A stretch of 64,000 nt of DNA. It comes from AC-32 sp963717725. GTDB lineage: Bacteria; Actinomycetota; Thermoleophilia; Gaiellales; Gaiellaceae. A program made the position numbers and the translations under genes. Numbering within the stretch: the stretch's first letter is position 1; the number at the start of each line of letters is the position of its first letter. The notes below the pieces were generated by a model that worked only from the letters and a program-made list of their open reading frames with translations, was not told the DNA's origin and did not search any database. This document shows positions 8,281 to 15,748 of this stretch, one piece after another. Location of the stretch: the NCBI GenBank assembly GCA_963717725.1, contig CAVQWS010000004.1, positions 186,001 through 250,000 of the forward strand, given 5' to 3'.

Positions 8281-9101
8281 CGTCCTCCTCCCACGTTGTT
8301 GGCGGTCAGGTAGAGCACGCTCTTGAGCTGGAACGGCGTCAGCTCGGGGTGCTTCGAGAGCACGAGCGCGCAGATCCCGCTCATGTGCGGCGTGGCGAAG
8401 CTGTTACCGGTCGAAAGGATCGTGCCGCCGCCGAGCCACGCGATCTCGACGCCTACGCCGCGCGCGAAGAACTCGACCGGGGGCGAGGGGTTGTAGAAGA
8501 ACGTCATCGGGTCGGGCTCCTCGTGACTGCCGACCGAGATCACCGAGGAGAAGCGCCACGGATAGCTCTCGACGGGCATGTTGTGGGCCGACGCGACGAG
8601 CACGGTGTTGTTGAAGTAGGCCTTGTCGGCCAGCTCGTGCAGCAGCTCGGCGAACTGGCGCTTCGTCGTCGAGAGGCTCATGTTGATCACGTCGAAGCCC
8701 TCGTCGACCGCCCAGCGCAGGCCCTCGAGCAAGACCGGGCCGCTGCCCTTGAAGCCGGCCCCGAGCACACGCGCGCTGTAGAGCTCGCACTCGGGCGCGA
8801 GGCTGCGGACGATTCCGGCGCAGGCCGTGCCGTGGCCGCAGAGGTCGCCCTCGGTGTCGTCCACGCGCTCGATCTCGTCGTCCTCACCGCGGCGGAAGGC
8901 AACCGCGCCTTCGACCGAGCCGACCTGCGGGTGGCCCGCCTCGATCCCGCTGTCGAGGATGCACACCCGGACGCCCTTGCCGGTCGCGTCGCCGAAGGCC
9001 CAGTCGCGCGTTACCTGCTCGGGCCAGTCGACGCCGATCGAGATGCGCTCGCCCGCTCCGGCGGGCAGGCTCCAGGCGGGAAGGTCGGCGGGCTCGCTCA
9101 C
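8277..9101 (-). CDS. S8 subtilisin-family serine protease, cytoplasmic type
   Basis: Compact 274-aa subtilase with the full triad: Asp50 in CILDSGIEAGHP, His90 in CGHGTACAG and Ser234 in GNSFATPHMSG, plus an oxyanion Asn in ASAHN. It has no signal peptide and almost no propeptide, so it should work inside the cell. The Ser motif reads GNS where GTS is usual. It follows the 84-aa gene by 16 bases and overlaps the GAF gene. A TACGAT hexamer six bases before the GTG start could also be a local -10. Placement beside a sigma factor suggests regulated proteolysis; this is inference. Confidence 0.88.
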   Translation of the reverse strand: MSEPADLPAWSLPAGAGERISIGVDWPEQVTRDWAFGDATGKGVRVCILDSGIEAGHPQVGSVEGAVAFRRGEDDEIERVDDTEGDLCGHGTACAGIVRSLAPECELYSARVLGAGFKGSGPVLLEGLRWAVDEGFDVINMSLSTTKRQFAELLHELADKAYFNNTVLVASAHNMPVESYPWRFSSVISVGSHEEPDPMTFFYNPSPPVEFFARGVGVEIAWLGGGTILSTGNSFATPHMSGICALVLSKHPELTPFQLKSVLYLTANNVGGGR

Positions 9102-9117
9102 CCGCTGATCGTAAGCG

Positions 9118-9372
9118 CTAGTTGTCCGCCAGGAGGCGACGGAGCTCTTCGACCACGCGGGGCTGCGGCTCGACGCCCTCGGCCTGCAGCGCGCGCTCGA
9201 GATCGGCGAGCACCTCGGCGCGGTAGGCCGCGTCGGCCTCGGCCCGGGCGACCAGCTGGTCGAGCCCGCGCCTGGCGGCCGGCAGCTCCTGTGCCGCCTG
9301 CACCCAGGCCTCGGGAGCCGGGGGAAGCATCCCGATCAGCCGTGAAAGTTGCTCGTGGTCGTAGTTGCTCAT
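9118..9372 (-). CDS. 84-aa protein coupled to ECF sigma factor
   Basis: Small, mostly helical, acidic protein without membrane segments: MLPPAPEAWVQAAQELP near the N-terminus, then an Ala/Arg/Glu-rich helix pair. The ATG overlaps the sigma factor stop as TGATG, so the two products are made together. The position is typical of an anti-sigma factor or sigma partner, but I see no zinc-binding ZAS motif. Function unknown. Confidence 0.75.
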   Translation of the reverse strand: MSNYDHEQLSRLIGMLPPAPEAWVQAAQELPAARRGLDQLVARAEADAAYRAEVLADLERALQAEGVEPQPRVVEELRRLLADN

Positions 9373-9992
9373 CACGTCACCTGTCCACCAGACGCAGCGG
9401 GGGGCACATTTCTTCCTTCGAAGTTGTCACGCAGCTTGTCGAGGCAGCGCGAGATGCGGCTTGCGATCGTCCCGGCGGGCAGTCCGAGGGTGTCGCCGAT
9501 CGTGCGGTAGCTCTCGTCGCGGGCGAAGAAGCGGTCGAGGATCTGCTGGCAGTTCTGCGGCAGCTCGGCCATCGCCTCGTGCACGTCGAAGGCCTCCTCG
9601 AGCGCGGTGAGGGCGTCCTCGGCCGGGAGCTCCGGGAGGTCGTCGAGCTCGGCGTCCGACTCGCGCGAGCCCGAGCGGAGCCGGTCGATGCAGACACGGC
9701 GCGTCAGCTGCGCGATCCAGGGGCGCACGGCGTCGTCGTCGCGGAGCGAGCCGAGCCGCTCGTAGACGCGCGCGAAGACGTCCTGGAAGACATCCTCGGC
9801 GTCCTGCTGGCGCAGGCGGAAGCCCTGGACCGCGATCGCGTAGACGTAGCGCGAGAAGCGCTCGACCAGCTCGCGCCAGGCATCGTCGTCACCCGCACGG
9901 CAGCGGGCGACGAGCGCGGCGTCGCTGACCTCGGCCGTGGTTAGCTCTGGGCTGCGCGCAGCCGCTTCGCCATCGTCTCCAGGAGCTTCCAT
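9372..9992 (-). CDS. ECF-family RNA polymerase sigma factor
   Basis: 206-aa group 4 sigma factor. Region 2 is clear (DAEDVFQDVFARVYERLGSL, then WIAQLTRRVCIDRLR), as is region 4 with a helix-turn-helix (SYRTIGDTLGLPAGTIASRI). The ATG start lies inside the 3' end of the upstream cNMP gene, a 52-base overlap, and the gene is followed by TGATG coupling to the 84-aa protein. A longer in-frame opening upstream only reads through the cNMP gene and is not real protein. The linked cNMP, protease and GAF genes may set or use its activity. Confidence 0.88.
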   Translation of the reverse strand: MEAPGDDGEAAARSPELTTAEVSDAALVARCRAGDDDAWRELVERFSRYVYAIAVQGFRLRQQDAEDVFQDVFARVYERLGSLRDDDAVRPWIAQLTRRVCIDRLRSGSRESDAELDDLPELPAEDALTALEEAFDVHEAMAELPQNCQQILDRFFARDESYRTIGDTLGLPAGTIASRISRCLDKLRDNFEGRNVPPAASGGQVT

Positions 9993-10348
9993 GCGATTCC
10001 GGCGTTCCCCTCCACGAGGGGACGGAACTCCCAGGACGTGAGCCCGTAGCAGCGCAGCTCGCTGTCGGCGGTGACCGTTGCGCTCCTGGCGCCCTCGTCG
10101 ATCAGCGCGATCTCGCCGAAGTAGTCGCCAGGGCCCAGCTTGTCTCGCTCGCCGCCGCGAACCGAGACGGAGGCCTCGCCGCTCTCGATCACGAAGAAGC
10201 CCGCGCCCGTCTTGCCTTCGTCGACGACGTGGCTGCCGGCCTCGAAGGTGCGCTCCTTGAAGGAGCGCGCGAGGCCCTTGAGCTCGCCGCTCTCGAAGTC
10301 GGCGAACAGCGGGACGCGCTGGAGGAGCTCGACTGGTGCTTCGGCCAC
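9941..10348 (-). CDS. stand-alone cyclic-nucleotide-binding domain protein (cNMP B)
   Basis: A single cNMP-binding beta-roll domain (VELLQRVPLFADFESGELKG, GSHVVDEGKTGAGFFVIESG, GPGDYFGEIALIDEGARSA), very like the protein at 5179-5592 over its full length. No DNA-binding domain. GTG 10348 is preferred over the TTG six bases upstream because a TAGTAT -10 box ends exactly six bases before it, giving a leaderless start like its neighbours, and it matches the paralogue's N-terminus. First gene of the cNMP-sigma-84aa-subtilase-GAF operon. Confidence 0.85.
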   Translation of the reverse strand: MAEAPVELLQRVPLFADFESGELKGLARSFKERTFEAGSHVVDEGKTGAGFFVIESGEASVSVRGGERDKLGPGDYFGEIALIDEGARSATVTADSELRCYGLTSWEFRPLVEGNAGIAWKLLETMAKRLRAAQS

Positions 10349-10357
10349 GCGCAAATA

Positions 10358-10552
10358 CTAAGGCTTTGCTGCTTCGACGCGGCTGGCCAGTTCTTCGATC
10401 TTGCCCTCGGCGGTGTCGAGCCGCTCCTTGCAGAAGCGGTACAGCTCCTCGCCGCGCTCCCACAGTTTCAGCGCTTCGTCGAGCGGTGCCTCGCCGCTTT
10501 CGAGGCGCTGGACGATCTGTTCCAGCTCCTGCTGCGCCTCCTCAAAGGTCAT
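10358..10552 (-). CDS. xseB: exodeoxyribonuclease VII small subunit
   Basis: 64-aa XseB. The family pattern FEEAQQELEQIVQRLESGEA, then LDEALKLWERGEEL and a Leu/Lys-rich last helix is complete. It binds XseA in multiple copies to form exonuclease VII, which degrades single-stranded DNA to oligonucleotides. The ATG overlaps the xseA stop (ATGA), the usual gene order. Confidence 0.95.
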   Translation of the reverse strand: MTFEEAQQELEQIVQRLESGEAPLDEALKLWERGEELYRFCKERLDTAEGKIEELASRVEAAKP

Positions 10553-11697
10553 CTCGTCTCCTCGACGCGAGCGCCGAAGCCGCCGTCGGCCAGCTCGACT
10601 TCCACGTGCTCGCCCGCCTGGATGGCGCCGCCTGAGCGGACGATCTGCTCGCCGGCGCGGACAATCGCGTAGCCGCGCTCGAGCGTCGCCTTCGGGCTCA
10701 GGGCGTGGAGGCGTCCTGCGCTCTGCTCGAGTTTCGCGCGGCGGCGCTCGAGCAGCAGCCGCGGCGCCCGGGCCAGACGCTCGTGCGTGCCGTCGAGCCG
10801 GCGGCGCTCGCGCTCGAGACCCCGCCGGGTCCCCCGTTCGAGCCCTGCGCGCGAACGGTCGAGCCGCTCCAGCAGCTGTGCCAGGTCGGGGACGACGAGC
10901 CGGCCGGCGACGCTCGGCGTGGAGGCGCGCACGTCCGCCGCGAGGTCGCAGAGCGGCGTGTCCTGCTCGTGGCCGACCGCGCTCACGACGGGCACCGGAC
11001 AGTCGGCGATCGCTCGGACGAGCCGCTCGTCGCTGAAGGGCAGCAGATCCTCGAAGCTGCCGCCGCCGCGGGCCACGACCACGACGTCGACGCCCTCGCG
11101 GCATAGCGCCCGTAGCGCCTCGACGACCGCGCCGGCTGCGCGCGGGCCCTGGACGTAGGTCTCGGCGACCAGCACGTTCGCGGGCGGGAAGCGGGTCGTG
11201 ATCGCGGCCAGCACGTCGCGCTTGGCCGCGGCGTCGTTTCCGGTGACGAGGCCGATCCGCGCGGGGAGCAGCGGCAGCGGCCGCTTGCGCTCAGCAGCGA
11301 AGAGGCCCTCGGCGGCCAGCTTCGCCTTCAGGCGGTCGAGCGCGGCCAGGTGCTCGCCGAGCCCGAAGCGCTCGAGCGAGAGCGCGCGCAGGCGGAACTC
11401 GCCGCGCGCCTCGAACAGCTCCGGCCGCCCGTAGGCATGCACGCGGTCGCCGTCGGCGAGCTCCAGCCGGAGCGCGTCGAACTGCCCCCGCGCCATCGAG
11501 ACGCCGAGGCAGGAGCCGTCCTGCGGGTCCTTGAGCGTGAAGAAGACGCTGGCCCAGCGGTCCGAGCGCCGCAGCTCCGTGACCTCGCCTTCGACCCAGA
11601 CCGTCGGCAGGCGCTGCAGCCAGGAAGCGACGCCGCGGTTGAAGGCGCCGACGGAGAAGACCTTGCGGTCGCCGTACTCGATCGCCTCGACCTTCAC
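10549..11697 (-). CDS. xseA: exodeoxyribonuclease VII large subunit
   Basis: 382-aa XseA with an N-terminal OB fold (WVEGEVTELRRSDRWASVFF) and the catalytic domain (IGLVTGNDAAAKRDVLAAI, VVARGGGSFEDLLPFSDE, VSAVGHEQDTPLCDLAADVR). A long coiled coil follows before the tail that binds XseB. It is slightly short for the family but all core motifs are present. The GTG start is preceded by TATCCT with a six-base gap, so the xseAB mRNA is probably leaderless. Confidence 0.95.
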   Translation of the reverse strand: MKVEAIEYGDRKVFSVGAFNRGVASWLQRLPTVWVEGEVTELRRSDRWASVFFTLKDPQDGSCLGVSMARGQFDALRLELADGDRVHAYGRPELFEARGEFRLRALSLERFGLGEHLAALDRLKAKLAAEGLFAAERKRPLPLLPARIGLVTGNDAAAKRDVLAAITTRFPPANVLVAETYVQGPRAAGAVVEALRALCREGVDVVVVARGGGSFEDLLPFSDERLVRAIADCPVPVVSAVGHEQDTPLCDLAADVRASTPSVAGRLVVPDLAQLLERLDRSRAGLERGTRRGLERERRRLDGTHERLARAPRLLLERRRAKLEQSAGRLHALSPKATLERGYAIVRAGEQIVRSGGAIQAGEHVEVELADGGFGARVEETR

Positions 11698-11720
11698 GAG
11701 GCCAGGATAGAGCCGAGCGT

Positions 11721-11915
11721 CTAGATCAGGATCTCGGTCGCCGTCTCAGGCGAGCAGCCCTGGTGCAGCAGGTCGACCGCGTGGTGCAGGTCGGCGTCGC
11801 TGTGGGCGATCTTCTCGGCCAGCGGCAGCGGGAATCCGGCTTCCATCAGCACGTGCAGGCGCCAGCTCTCGACTTTCGCCTGTTCGTCCCTGGGTGTCTC
11901 GGCGATCTGCGTCAT
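11721..11915 (-). CDS. 64-aa hypothetical protein
   Basis: Small soluble protein (starts MTQIAETPRDEQAKVESWRL, then LMEAGFPLPLAEKIAHSDAD). The middle pattern resembles short actinobacterial helix-hairpin proteins that sense nothing known to me. It lies just upstream of xseA on the same strand, 23 bases from the xseA start, and could be read with it. No function assigned. Confidence 0.65.
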   Translation of the reverse strand: MTQIAETPRDEQAKVESWRLHVLMEAGFPLPLAEKIAHSDADLHHAVDLLHQGCSPETATEILI

Positions 11916-11981
11916 TGGCGTCGGGGGTAGTTCGCCTTGTCCTAGACGAACCCTCCCCGTGGAAGTTTGTCGCTTTTCGTT

Positions 11982-13343
11982 TCAGTTGCGAAACGTCGGC
12001 GCGAGGCGCGAGCCCGCCTCGGCGAGCGCCTCGTCGATCCGCCGCTGCAGATCCTGGAGCCGAGCGTTCAGCACCGTCCGCTCGGCCTCGGCGTCGGCCG
12101 CGAGTGCCTGCACCTGCGAGCGCAGCTCGAGCTCGGCGTCGCCCACGCGGCGCTGGAGCTCCGCGACGAGCTCGTCGCGCTCGCGCTCGAGGGTCGAGCC
12201 GATCTCGGAGAGCTTGCGCTCGAGCCGCTGGCCGCCGGCGTCGGCGACGTGGGCGAGCCGTTCGGCCAGAATGCCCTGGGCCTCCTTGGCGAAGTGGTTG
12301 ACGGCGCGGTCGAGCTCGCGTGAGAGCCGCTGCGCCGCGTCGTCGCGCGAGCTGCGGATCACCTCGGCGAACTGCTTCGAGATCGCCTCGGAGAAGCTGT
12401 CGGCGGTGCGCTCGACCACGCGCTTCAGCTGGTCGAGCTGGCGGCGCTCAGTATCGGCGAAGCCGGCCTGGATGCGCTGGATCGCCTCGGCTTCTTCGGC
12501 GGCGACGCGCTCGCGCAGCTCGCGCTCGCGCTGGCGCAGCCGCTCGGCCACCTCGTGCAGCGCGCGGCGCCGGTCGCGCTCGTGTGCCTCCAGCTGCTCC
12601 TGCGAGGACTGCGAGAGCTCGCTCGCAGCGCGCGCGAACTCCGTCTCGAGCGCGGTCAAGCGCTCGCGCTGCGCCTCGCTGGCGGCGTCCAGGCGCTCGG
12701 TGTCGAGCTCGAGCCGCGACTCGGCCTGGGCCATCAGCTGCTGCTGGCGCTGCGCGAGCGCGGCGAGCTGCGACGAGAGGCCGCGCTCGGTTCGCTCGAG
12801 GTCGGCGTTCAGCTCGGCGATCCGGCGGGCGACCCGCTGCTCGACCTTGGCCAACGCCTCGCTGAGCTCCGCGCCGGCGGCCCGCTCGCGCTCTGCGAGG
12901 GCGGCACGGCGCGTCTCGCCGATCTTGCGCTCCTCGGCGACGAGCTTCGAGAGCGAGTCGGCGCGGGCGCGCGACAGCGTGCGCTCGAGCTCGGCGGCGC
13001 GGGCCTCGGCCTCGGCCGAGACGAGCGCATCGAAGTGGGCCTCGGCTTCGGCGAGACGCCGGTCGACCTGACGAGCTTGCGCGACCAGGCGCCCGAGGTA
13101 GACGACTCCGAGCTGGAGCGCGGCGCAGACGGTGATCCCGCCGGCCGCGACGGCCACTTCGCGCGAGGGCTGCAGAGCGAAGGAGATCCAGGCGACTGCT
13201 GCCGCGGCGCCCACGAGCGCCGCGAGTGAGACCAGAGTCTTTCTCGAGACACGGTCGAGGACGGCAGCCACGGCCGAGCCGAAGACCACCACGACCGCTC
13301 CCGCGAAGACGAGCTCGAGGACCTCGGCGCGCACGCGCGGCAT
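11982..13343 (-). CDS. membrane-anchored long coiled-coil protein
   Basis: The first ~95 residues contain three hydrophobic helices (LVFAGAVVVVFGSAVAAVL, LVSLAALVGAAAAVAWISFA, VAVAAGGITVCAALQLGVVY). The remaining ~355 residues are one almost uninterrupted Glu/Arg/Ala/Leu-rich heptad coiled coil. No catalytic motif is seen. The shape recalls tethers, septum or chromosome-organising proteins, or RmuC-like proteins, but the RmuC nuclease domain is absent. Composition alone makes distant homology unreliable. Its start abuts the stop of the membrane protein upstream, so it may be co-transcribed with the UbiE-like methyltransferase. Confidence 0.7.
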   Translation of the reverse strand: MPRVRAEVLELVFAGAVVVVFGSAVAAVLDRVSRKTLVSLAALVGAAAAVAWISFALQPSREVAVAAGGITVCAALQLGVVYLGRLVAQARQVDRRLAEAEAHFDALVSAEAEARAAELERTLSRARADSLSKLVAEERKIGETRRAALAERERAAGAELSEALAKVEQRVARRIAELNADLERTERGLSSQLAALAQRQQQLMAQAESRLELDTERLDAASEAQRERLTALETEFARAASELSQSSQEQLEAHERDRRRALHEVAERLRQRERELRERVAAEEAEAIQRIQAGFADTERRQLDQLKRVVERTADSFSEAISKQFAEVIRSSRDDAAQRLSRELDRAVNHFAKEAQGILAERLAHVADAGGQRLERKLSEIGSTLERERDELVAELQRRVGDAELELRSQVQALAADAEAERTVLNARLQDLQRRIDEALAEAGSRLAPTFRN

Positions 13344-13344
13344 G

Positions 13345-14073
13345 CTACGCCAGCCGGAGCACCAGCAGCGCGGCTGCGAGGGCGACGTTCGCGGCGGCCA
13401 GCGCCTGCAGGGCGCGCTCGGGCGCGGCGGCCAGGGTCTCGCGCGTGACCGGCTCGCGGCCGCCGTCGCGCAGCTCGATCGTCCCGCTGACCGCAGCCAC
13501 GCGGCGGCGAAGGTCCCGCACGGGCGTCGAGAGCACGCGCTGGACGTAGCTCGTCAGCGTGGCGTAGGCGGCCGCGAGCAGCGCCGTCCAGCTGATCGTC
13601 CCCGCGCAGGCGAAGTAGCCGGTCAGCAGCGGGAAGGCACCCCAGGCGAGCGCGAATCCGGCGCTGTTGTGGATCGCGCCGCCGAACAGCTCGAGGTTGT
13701 AGACGGGCACGAGCACGAGCCCGATCGCGACGAAGACGAGCAGCCAGCCGTTGAACGCGAGCGCTCCTGCGATACCGATCCCGACGGCGATCGCCAGCGG
13801 CACGACGGTCAGGCCGACTAGCACGCCCTCGGGGATCTTCGTCTGCAGCGGCCGGCCGTTCAGCTCGTCCAACGCGTGTGCCGAGATGCCGAGGGCGAGG
13901 AAGAACGCGACCAGCGCGGCCGCGAGCCGGCCCTCGTAGAGGTGCGGCGCGAGGCAGGCGCCGATCACGACGTAGCTCAGGTGCCAGGCCGTGTAGGGCG
14001 GGTGCAGCAGCGTGACGTAGTCGCGCCAGCCGCCCGGGGCCAGCGCGTAGAAAGCCGGCCGCGCTTCGGTCAC
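13345..14073 (-). CDS. polytopic membrane protein next to UbiE-like methyltransferase
   Basis: 242 aa with about six to eight hydrophobic helices and a conserved-looking polar loop HALDELNGRPLQTKIPEG. The loop loosely recalls the Asp-rich loops of UbiA prenyltransferases, but the second Asp motif is missing, so I do not assign that family. The GTG start overlaps the methyltransferase stop (GTGA). Coupling to a quinone-type methyltransferase suggests a role in isoprenoid quinone or lipid metabolism; this is inference only. Confidence 0.72.
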   Translation of the reverse strand: MTEARPAFYALAPGGWRDYVTLLHPPYTAWHLSYVVIGACLAPHLYEGRLAAALVAFFLALGISAHALDELNGRPLQTKIPEGVLVGLTVVPLAIAVGIGIAGALAFNGWLLVFVAIGLVLVPVYNLELFGGAIHNSAGFALAWGAFPLLTGYFACAGTISWTALLAAAYATLTSYVQRVLSTPVRDLRRRVAAVSGTIELRDGGREPVTRETLAAAPERALQALAAANVALAAALLVLRLA

Positions 14074-14783
14074 GTGCGACGGCCCCAGAGGACGGTGCAG
14101 CCGCCGAAGCTGAGGCGCTCCGCCTCGACGTCCTCGAAGCCGGCCTCGCGCAGGGCGGTGACGAGCTTCGGTACCGGCCAGCGCTCGTCGAATTCGCGGA
14201 TGCTGCCGCCGAGGAAGCGGCCGACCTCGTGCCAGCCGGGCGAGATCGCGCGGCCGGCGAGGGGGAGGCCGAAGTCGACCCAGACGTCCCATGCGAGGTG
14301 TGGGAGCGGGCTCGGCGGGACGCCGAAGTCGAGCAGCGCGGCCGTCGCGCCCGGCCGCACCACGCGGGCGAGCTCACGTAGGCCGGCGGCCAGGTCGTCC
14401 AGATAGCGGAGCAGGTACGCCGCGGTCAGGCCGTCGAACGATGCGTCCTCGAAGGGAAGCTCTGCAGCTGAAGCCTCGACCAGGCGCACCGGGCTCGTTT
14501 CGGCTGAGAGGGCGAGCCGGCGGCGCGCCTCGTCGAGCATCTCCGGGCTCTGGTCGACGCCGACCACGGAGCAGCCCTTCTGCCGCGCGAGCTCGAGCGC
14601 GACGGCCCCTGTCCCACAGGCGACGTCGACCACGGTTTCGTCGGGGTCGACCTCGAGGCGCGAGACCAGAAAGCGGCGCCAGCGTGGATCCTGGCCGAAC
14701 GAGAGCAGGTTCGCGTAGCGGTCGTAGGTCGGCCCAAGGGCGGCGAAGAGGCCGCGGGCAAGCTCCGTGCGGGTGCCGGGCAC
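14070..14783 (-). CDS. UbiE/MenG-like SAM-dependent methyltransferase
   Basis: Class I methyltransferase with SAM motif VVDVACGTGAVALELARQKG near residue 50 and the UbiE-type opening FAALGPTYDRYANLLSFGQD, which is typical of demethylmenaquinone methyltransferases. Motif II/III region FDGLTAAYLLRYLDDL and VVRPGATAALLDFG follow. Length (237 aa) fits MenG, but a different quinone or lipid acceptor is possible. Its GTG start follows a TAGACT -10 box, only 22 bases from the divergent gene start. Confidence 0.8.
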   Translation of the reverse strand: MPGTRTELARGLFAALGPTYDRYANLLSFGQDPRWRRFLVSRLEVDPDETVVDVACGTGAVALELARQKGCSVVGVDQSPEMLDEARRRLALSAETSPVRLVEASAAELPFEDASFDGLTAAYLLRYLDDLAAGLRELARVVRPGATAALLDFGVPPSPLPHLAWDVWVDFGLPLAGRAISPGWHEVGRFLGGSIREFDERWPVPKLVTALREAGFEDVEAERLSFGGCTVLWGRRT

Positions 14784-14789
14784 GCGTCG

Positions 14790-14799
14790 AGTCTAAGCT
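14790..14799. promoter_or_regulatory. back-to-back -10 boxes of divergent leaderless genes
   Basis: AGTCTAAGCT carries TAGACT on the minus strand (six bases before the methyltransferase GTG) and TAAGCT on the plus strand (six bases before the 137-aa protein GTG). The two hexamers overlap by two bases. Each polymerase would cover the other's -10, so the two promoters should exclude one another. Confidence 0.6.
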
Positions 14800-14805
14800 C
14801 GCCGT

Positions 14806-15219
14806 GTGGCGCTCGAAAAGGACCTCAGGCGCATCGCCGAGCGCGCTGCCGTCTACGTCGCCGACGGCGAGGACGTCGCGGGCATCGTCCCGGCCGAGCC
14901 CGCGGGCGGGCTCCGGCTCTATGTTTGCGCCTACGGGAACGAGGATGCGACGAGCTGGCTCGTGCTGGATGCGACCGGCGTCCCCGTCTCCGACCGCGAG
15001 CTCGTCCGAGACGCGGTCTCGATCGGGGCGCTCTGCGAGGTGGCAGAAGCGGCGGCCGGTGTCGAGCCGGATTCGGCGCGGGTGGCGAGCCCGGCACTGC
15101 TGGACGAGCTCGGCGCGGATGCCGGTCCCGAGGTCGCGGAAGCGGTCAAGGGCGCCGCCGGCACGGTCGAGGAGCTGGTCCGCGACGTCGAGCGCGGCTA
15201 CAAGCGGCCGCTGAGCTAG
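14806..15219 (+). CDS. 137-aa hypothetical protein
   Basis: Soluble, acidic protein (RLYVCAYGNEDATSWLVLDA, then a helical second half). No recognised motif. The GTG start has a TAAGCT -10 six bases upstream and no Shine-Dalgarno. It is followed after nine bases by another small protein gene with its own -10-like TAGGCT. Confidence 0.7.
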   Translation: MALEKDLRRIAERAAVYVADGEDVAGIVPAEPAGGLRLYVCAYGNEDATSWLVLDATGVPVSDRELVRDAVSIGALCEVAEAAAGVEPDSARVASPALLDELGADAGPEVAEAVKGAAGTVEELVRDVERGYKRPLS

Positions 15220-15228
15220 GCTGGCCGC

Positions 15229-15513
15229 ATGGAAGGATTCCCCTTCGGCGGCGACCCAGAAGACCTGATGCGCAGCCTGCGCGAGTTCGCCGAGCAGCAG
15301 GCCGAGAGCGTCCAGGAGGCCCAGCGCGAGCAGTTCGCGACACTGACCCTGAACACCGCGGTCGAGCTGACCTCGGCGGCGCTGCAGCAGGTTCAGGCGA
15401 GCGGCAGCGCGGAGGAGCAGGCTGCTGCCCTCCGCGATGCCATGCGCGTGCTCTTCCCTGAAGCAGTTGCGCTGGTGTCAGCAGCGCGGCAGGGCTTCAT
15501 GCGCGAGAGCTGA
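15229..15513 (+). CDS. 94-aa hypothetical helical protein
   Basis: Starts MEGFPFGGDPEDLMRSLREF and continues as a Gln/Glu/Ala-rich helical protein. The composition and the phenylalanine/glycine N-terminus recall nucleoid-associated YbaB-like small proteins, but I would not assign that. A TAGGCT -10 lies six bases before the ATG. Its 3' end overlaps the convergent 63-aa gene by 36 bases. Confidence 0.65.
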   Translation: MEGFPFGGDPEDLMRSLREFAEQQAESVQEAQREQFATLTLNTAVELTSAALQQVQASGSAEEQAAALRDAMRVLFPEAVALVSAARQGFMRES

Positions 15514-15669
15514 GCCCGGCTCCGAGGAGAGCCGGCGACCGGCCCCGATCAGCCAGCGGCCGAGCGTCAGGCGAACGCGTCGGCGCGGCTTCGAGATCGG
15601 GGACCAGTCGCTGCTCAATTGCGCCGCCCGCTCTCTGACGGCGTCTGCGCGGATCTCGTGCTCGATCAT
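15478..15669 (-). CDS. 63-aa basic protein divergent from MarR regulator
   Basis: Starts MIEHEIRADAVRERAAQL and has a basic amphipathic second half (KPRRRVRLTLGRWLIGAGRR). ATG 15669 is chosen because GAGAGGAG sits about seven bases upstream, a strong ribosome binding site. A longer in-frame opening upstream runs through the operators and is unlikely. The promoter reads TTGACG, 17 bases, TAACGT, and is overlapped by palindromic operators. Probably repressed by the neighbouring MarR protein. Function unknown. Confidence 0.65.
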   Translation of the reverse strand: MIEHEIRADAVRERAAQLSSDWSPISKPRRRVRLTLGRWLIGAGRRLSSEPGSALAHEALPRC

Positions 15670-15693
15670 CCGGAACTCCTCTCGACCAGAAGT

Positions 15694-15709
15694 ATCTCGA
15701 CCTCGAAAG
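15694..15709. promoter_or_regulatory. degenerate second MarR operator
   Basis: ATCTCGACCTCGAAAG is an imperfect copy of the nearby 16-bp palindrome (matching mainly in TCTnGACnTC). It covers the expected transcription start of the 63-aa gene. Confidence 0.45.
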
Positions 15710-15712
15710 AGA

Positions 15713-15741
15713 ACGTTACAGCTAGAGTCTCTTGACGTCAA
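15713..15741 (-). promoter_or_regulatory. promoter of the 63-aa gene
   Basis: On the minus strand TTGACG (15741-15736) and TAACGT (15718-15713) are 17 bases apart, a good housekeeping-type promoter. The -35 lies inside the perfect palindrome. Confidence 0.6.
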
Positions 15742-15744
15742 GAG
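15729..15744. promoter_or_regulatory. MarR-type operator palindrome
   Basis: CTCTTGACGTCAAGAG is a perfect 16-bp palindrome that ends four bases before the MarR start codon and covers the -35 box of the divergent gene. Actinobacterial MarR proteins often bind TTGACnTCAA-type inverted repeats, so autoregulation is likely. Confidence 0.75.
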
Positions 15745-15748
15745 GTTC

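Noticed and set aside
13345..14073. UbiA prenyltransferase
   Set aside because: Only one loosely similar polar loop is present and the paired Asp-rich motifs are missing.
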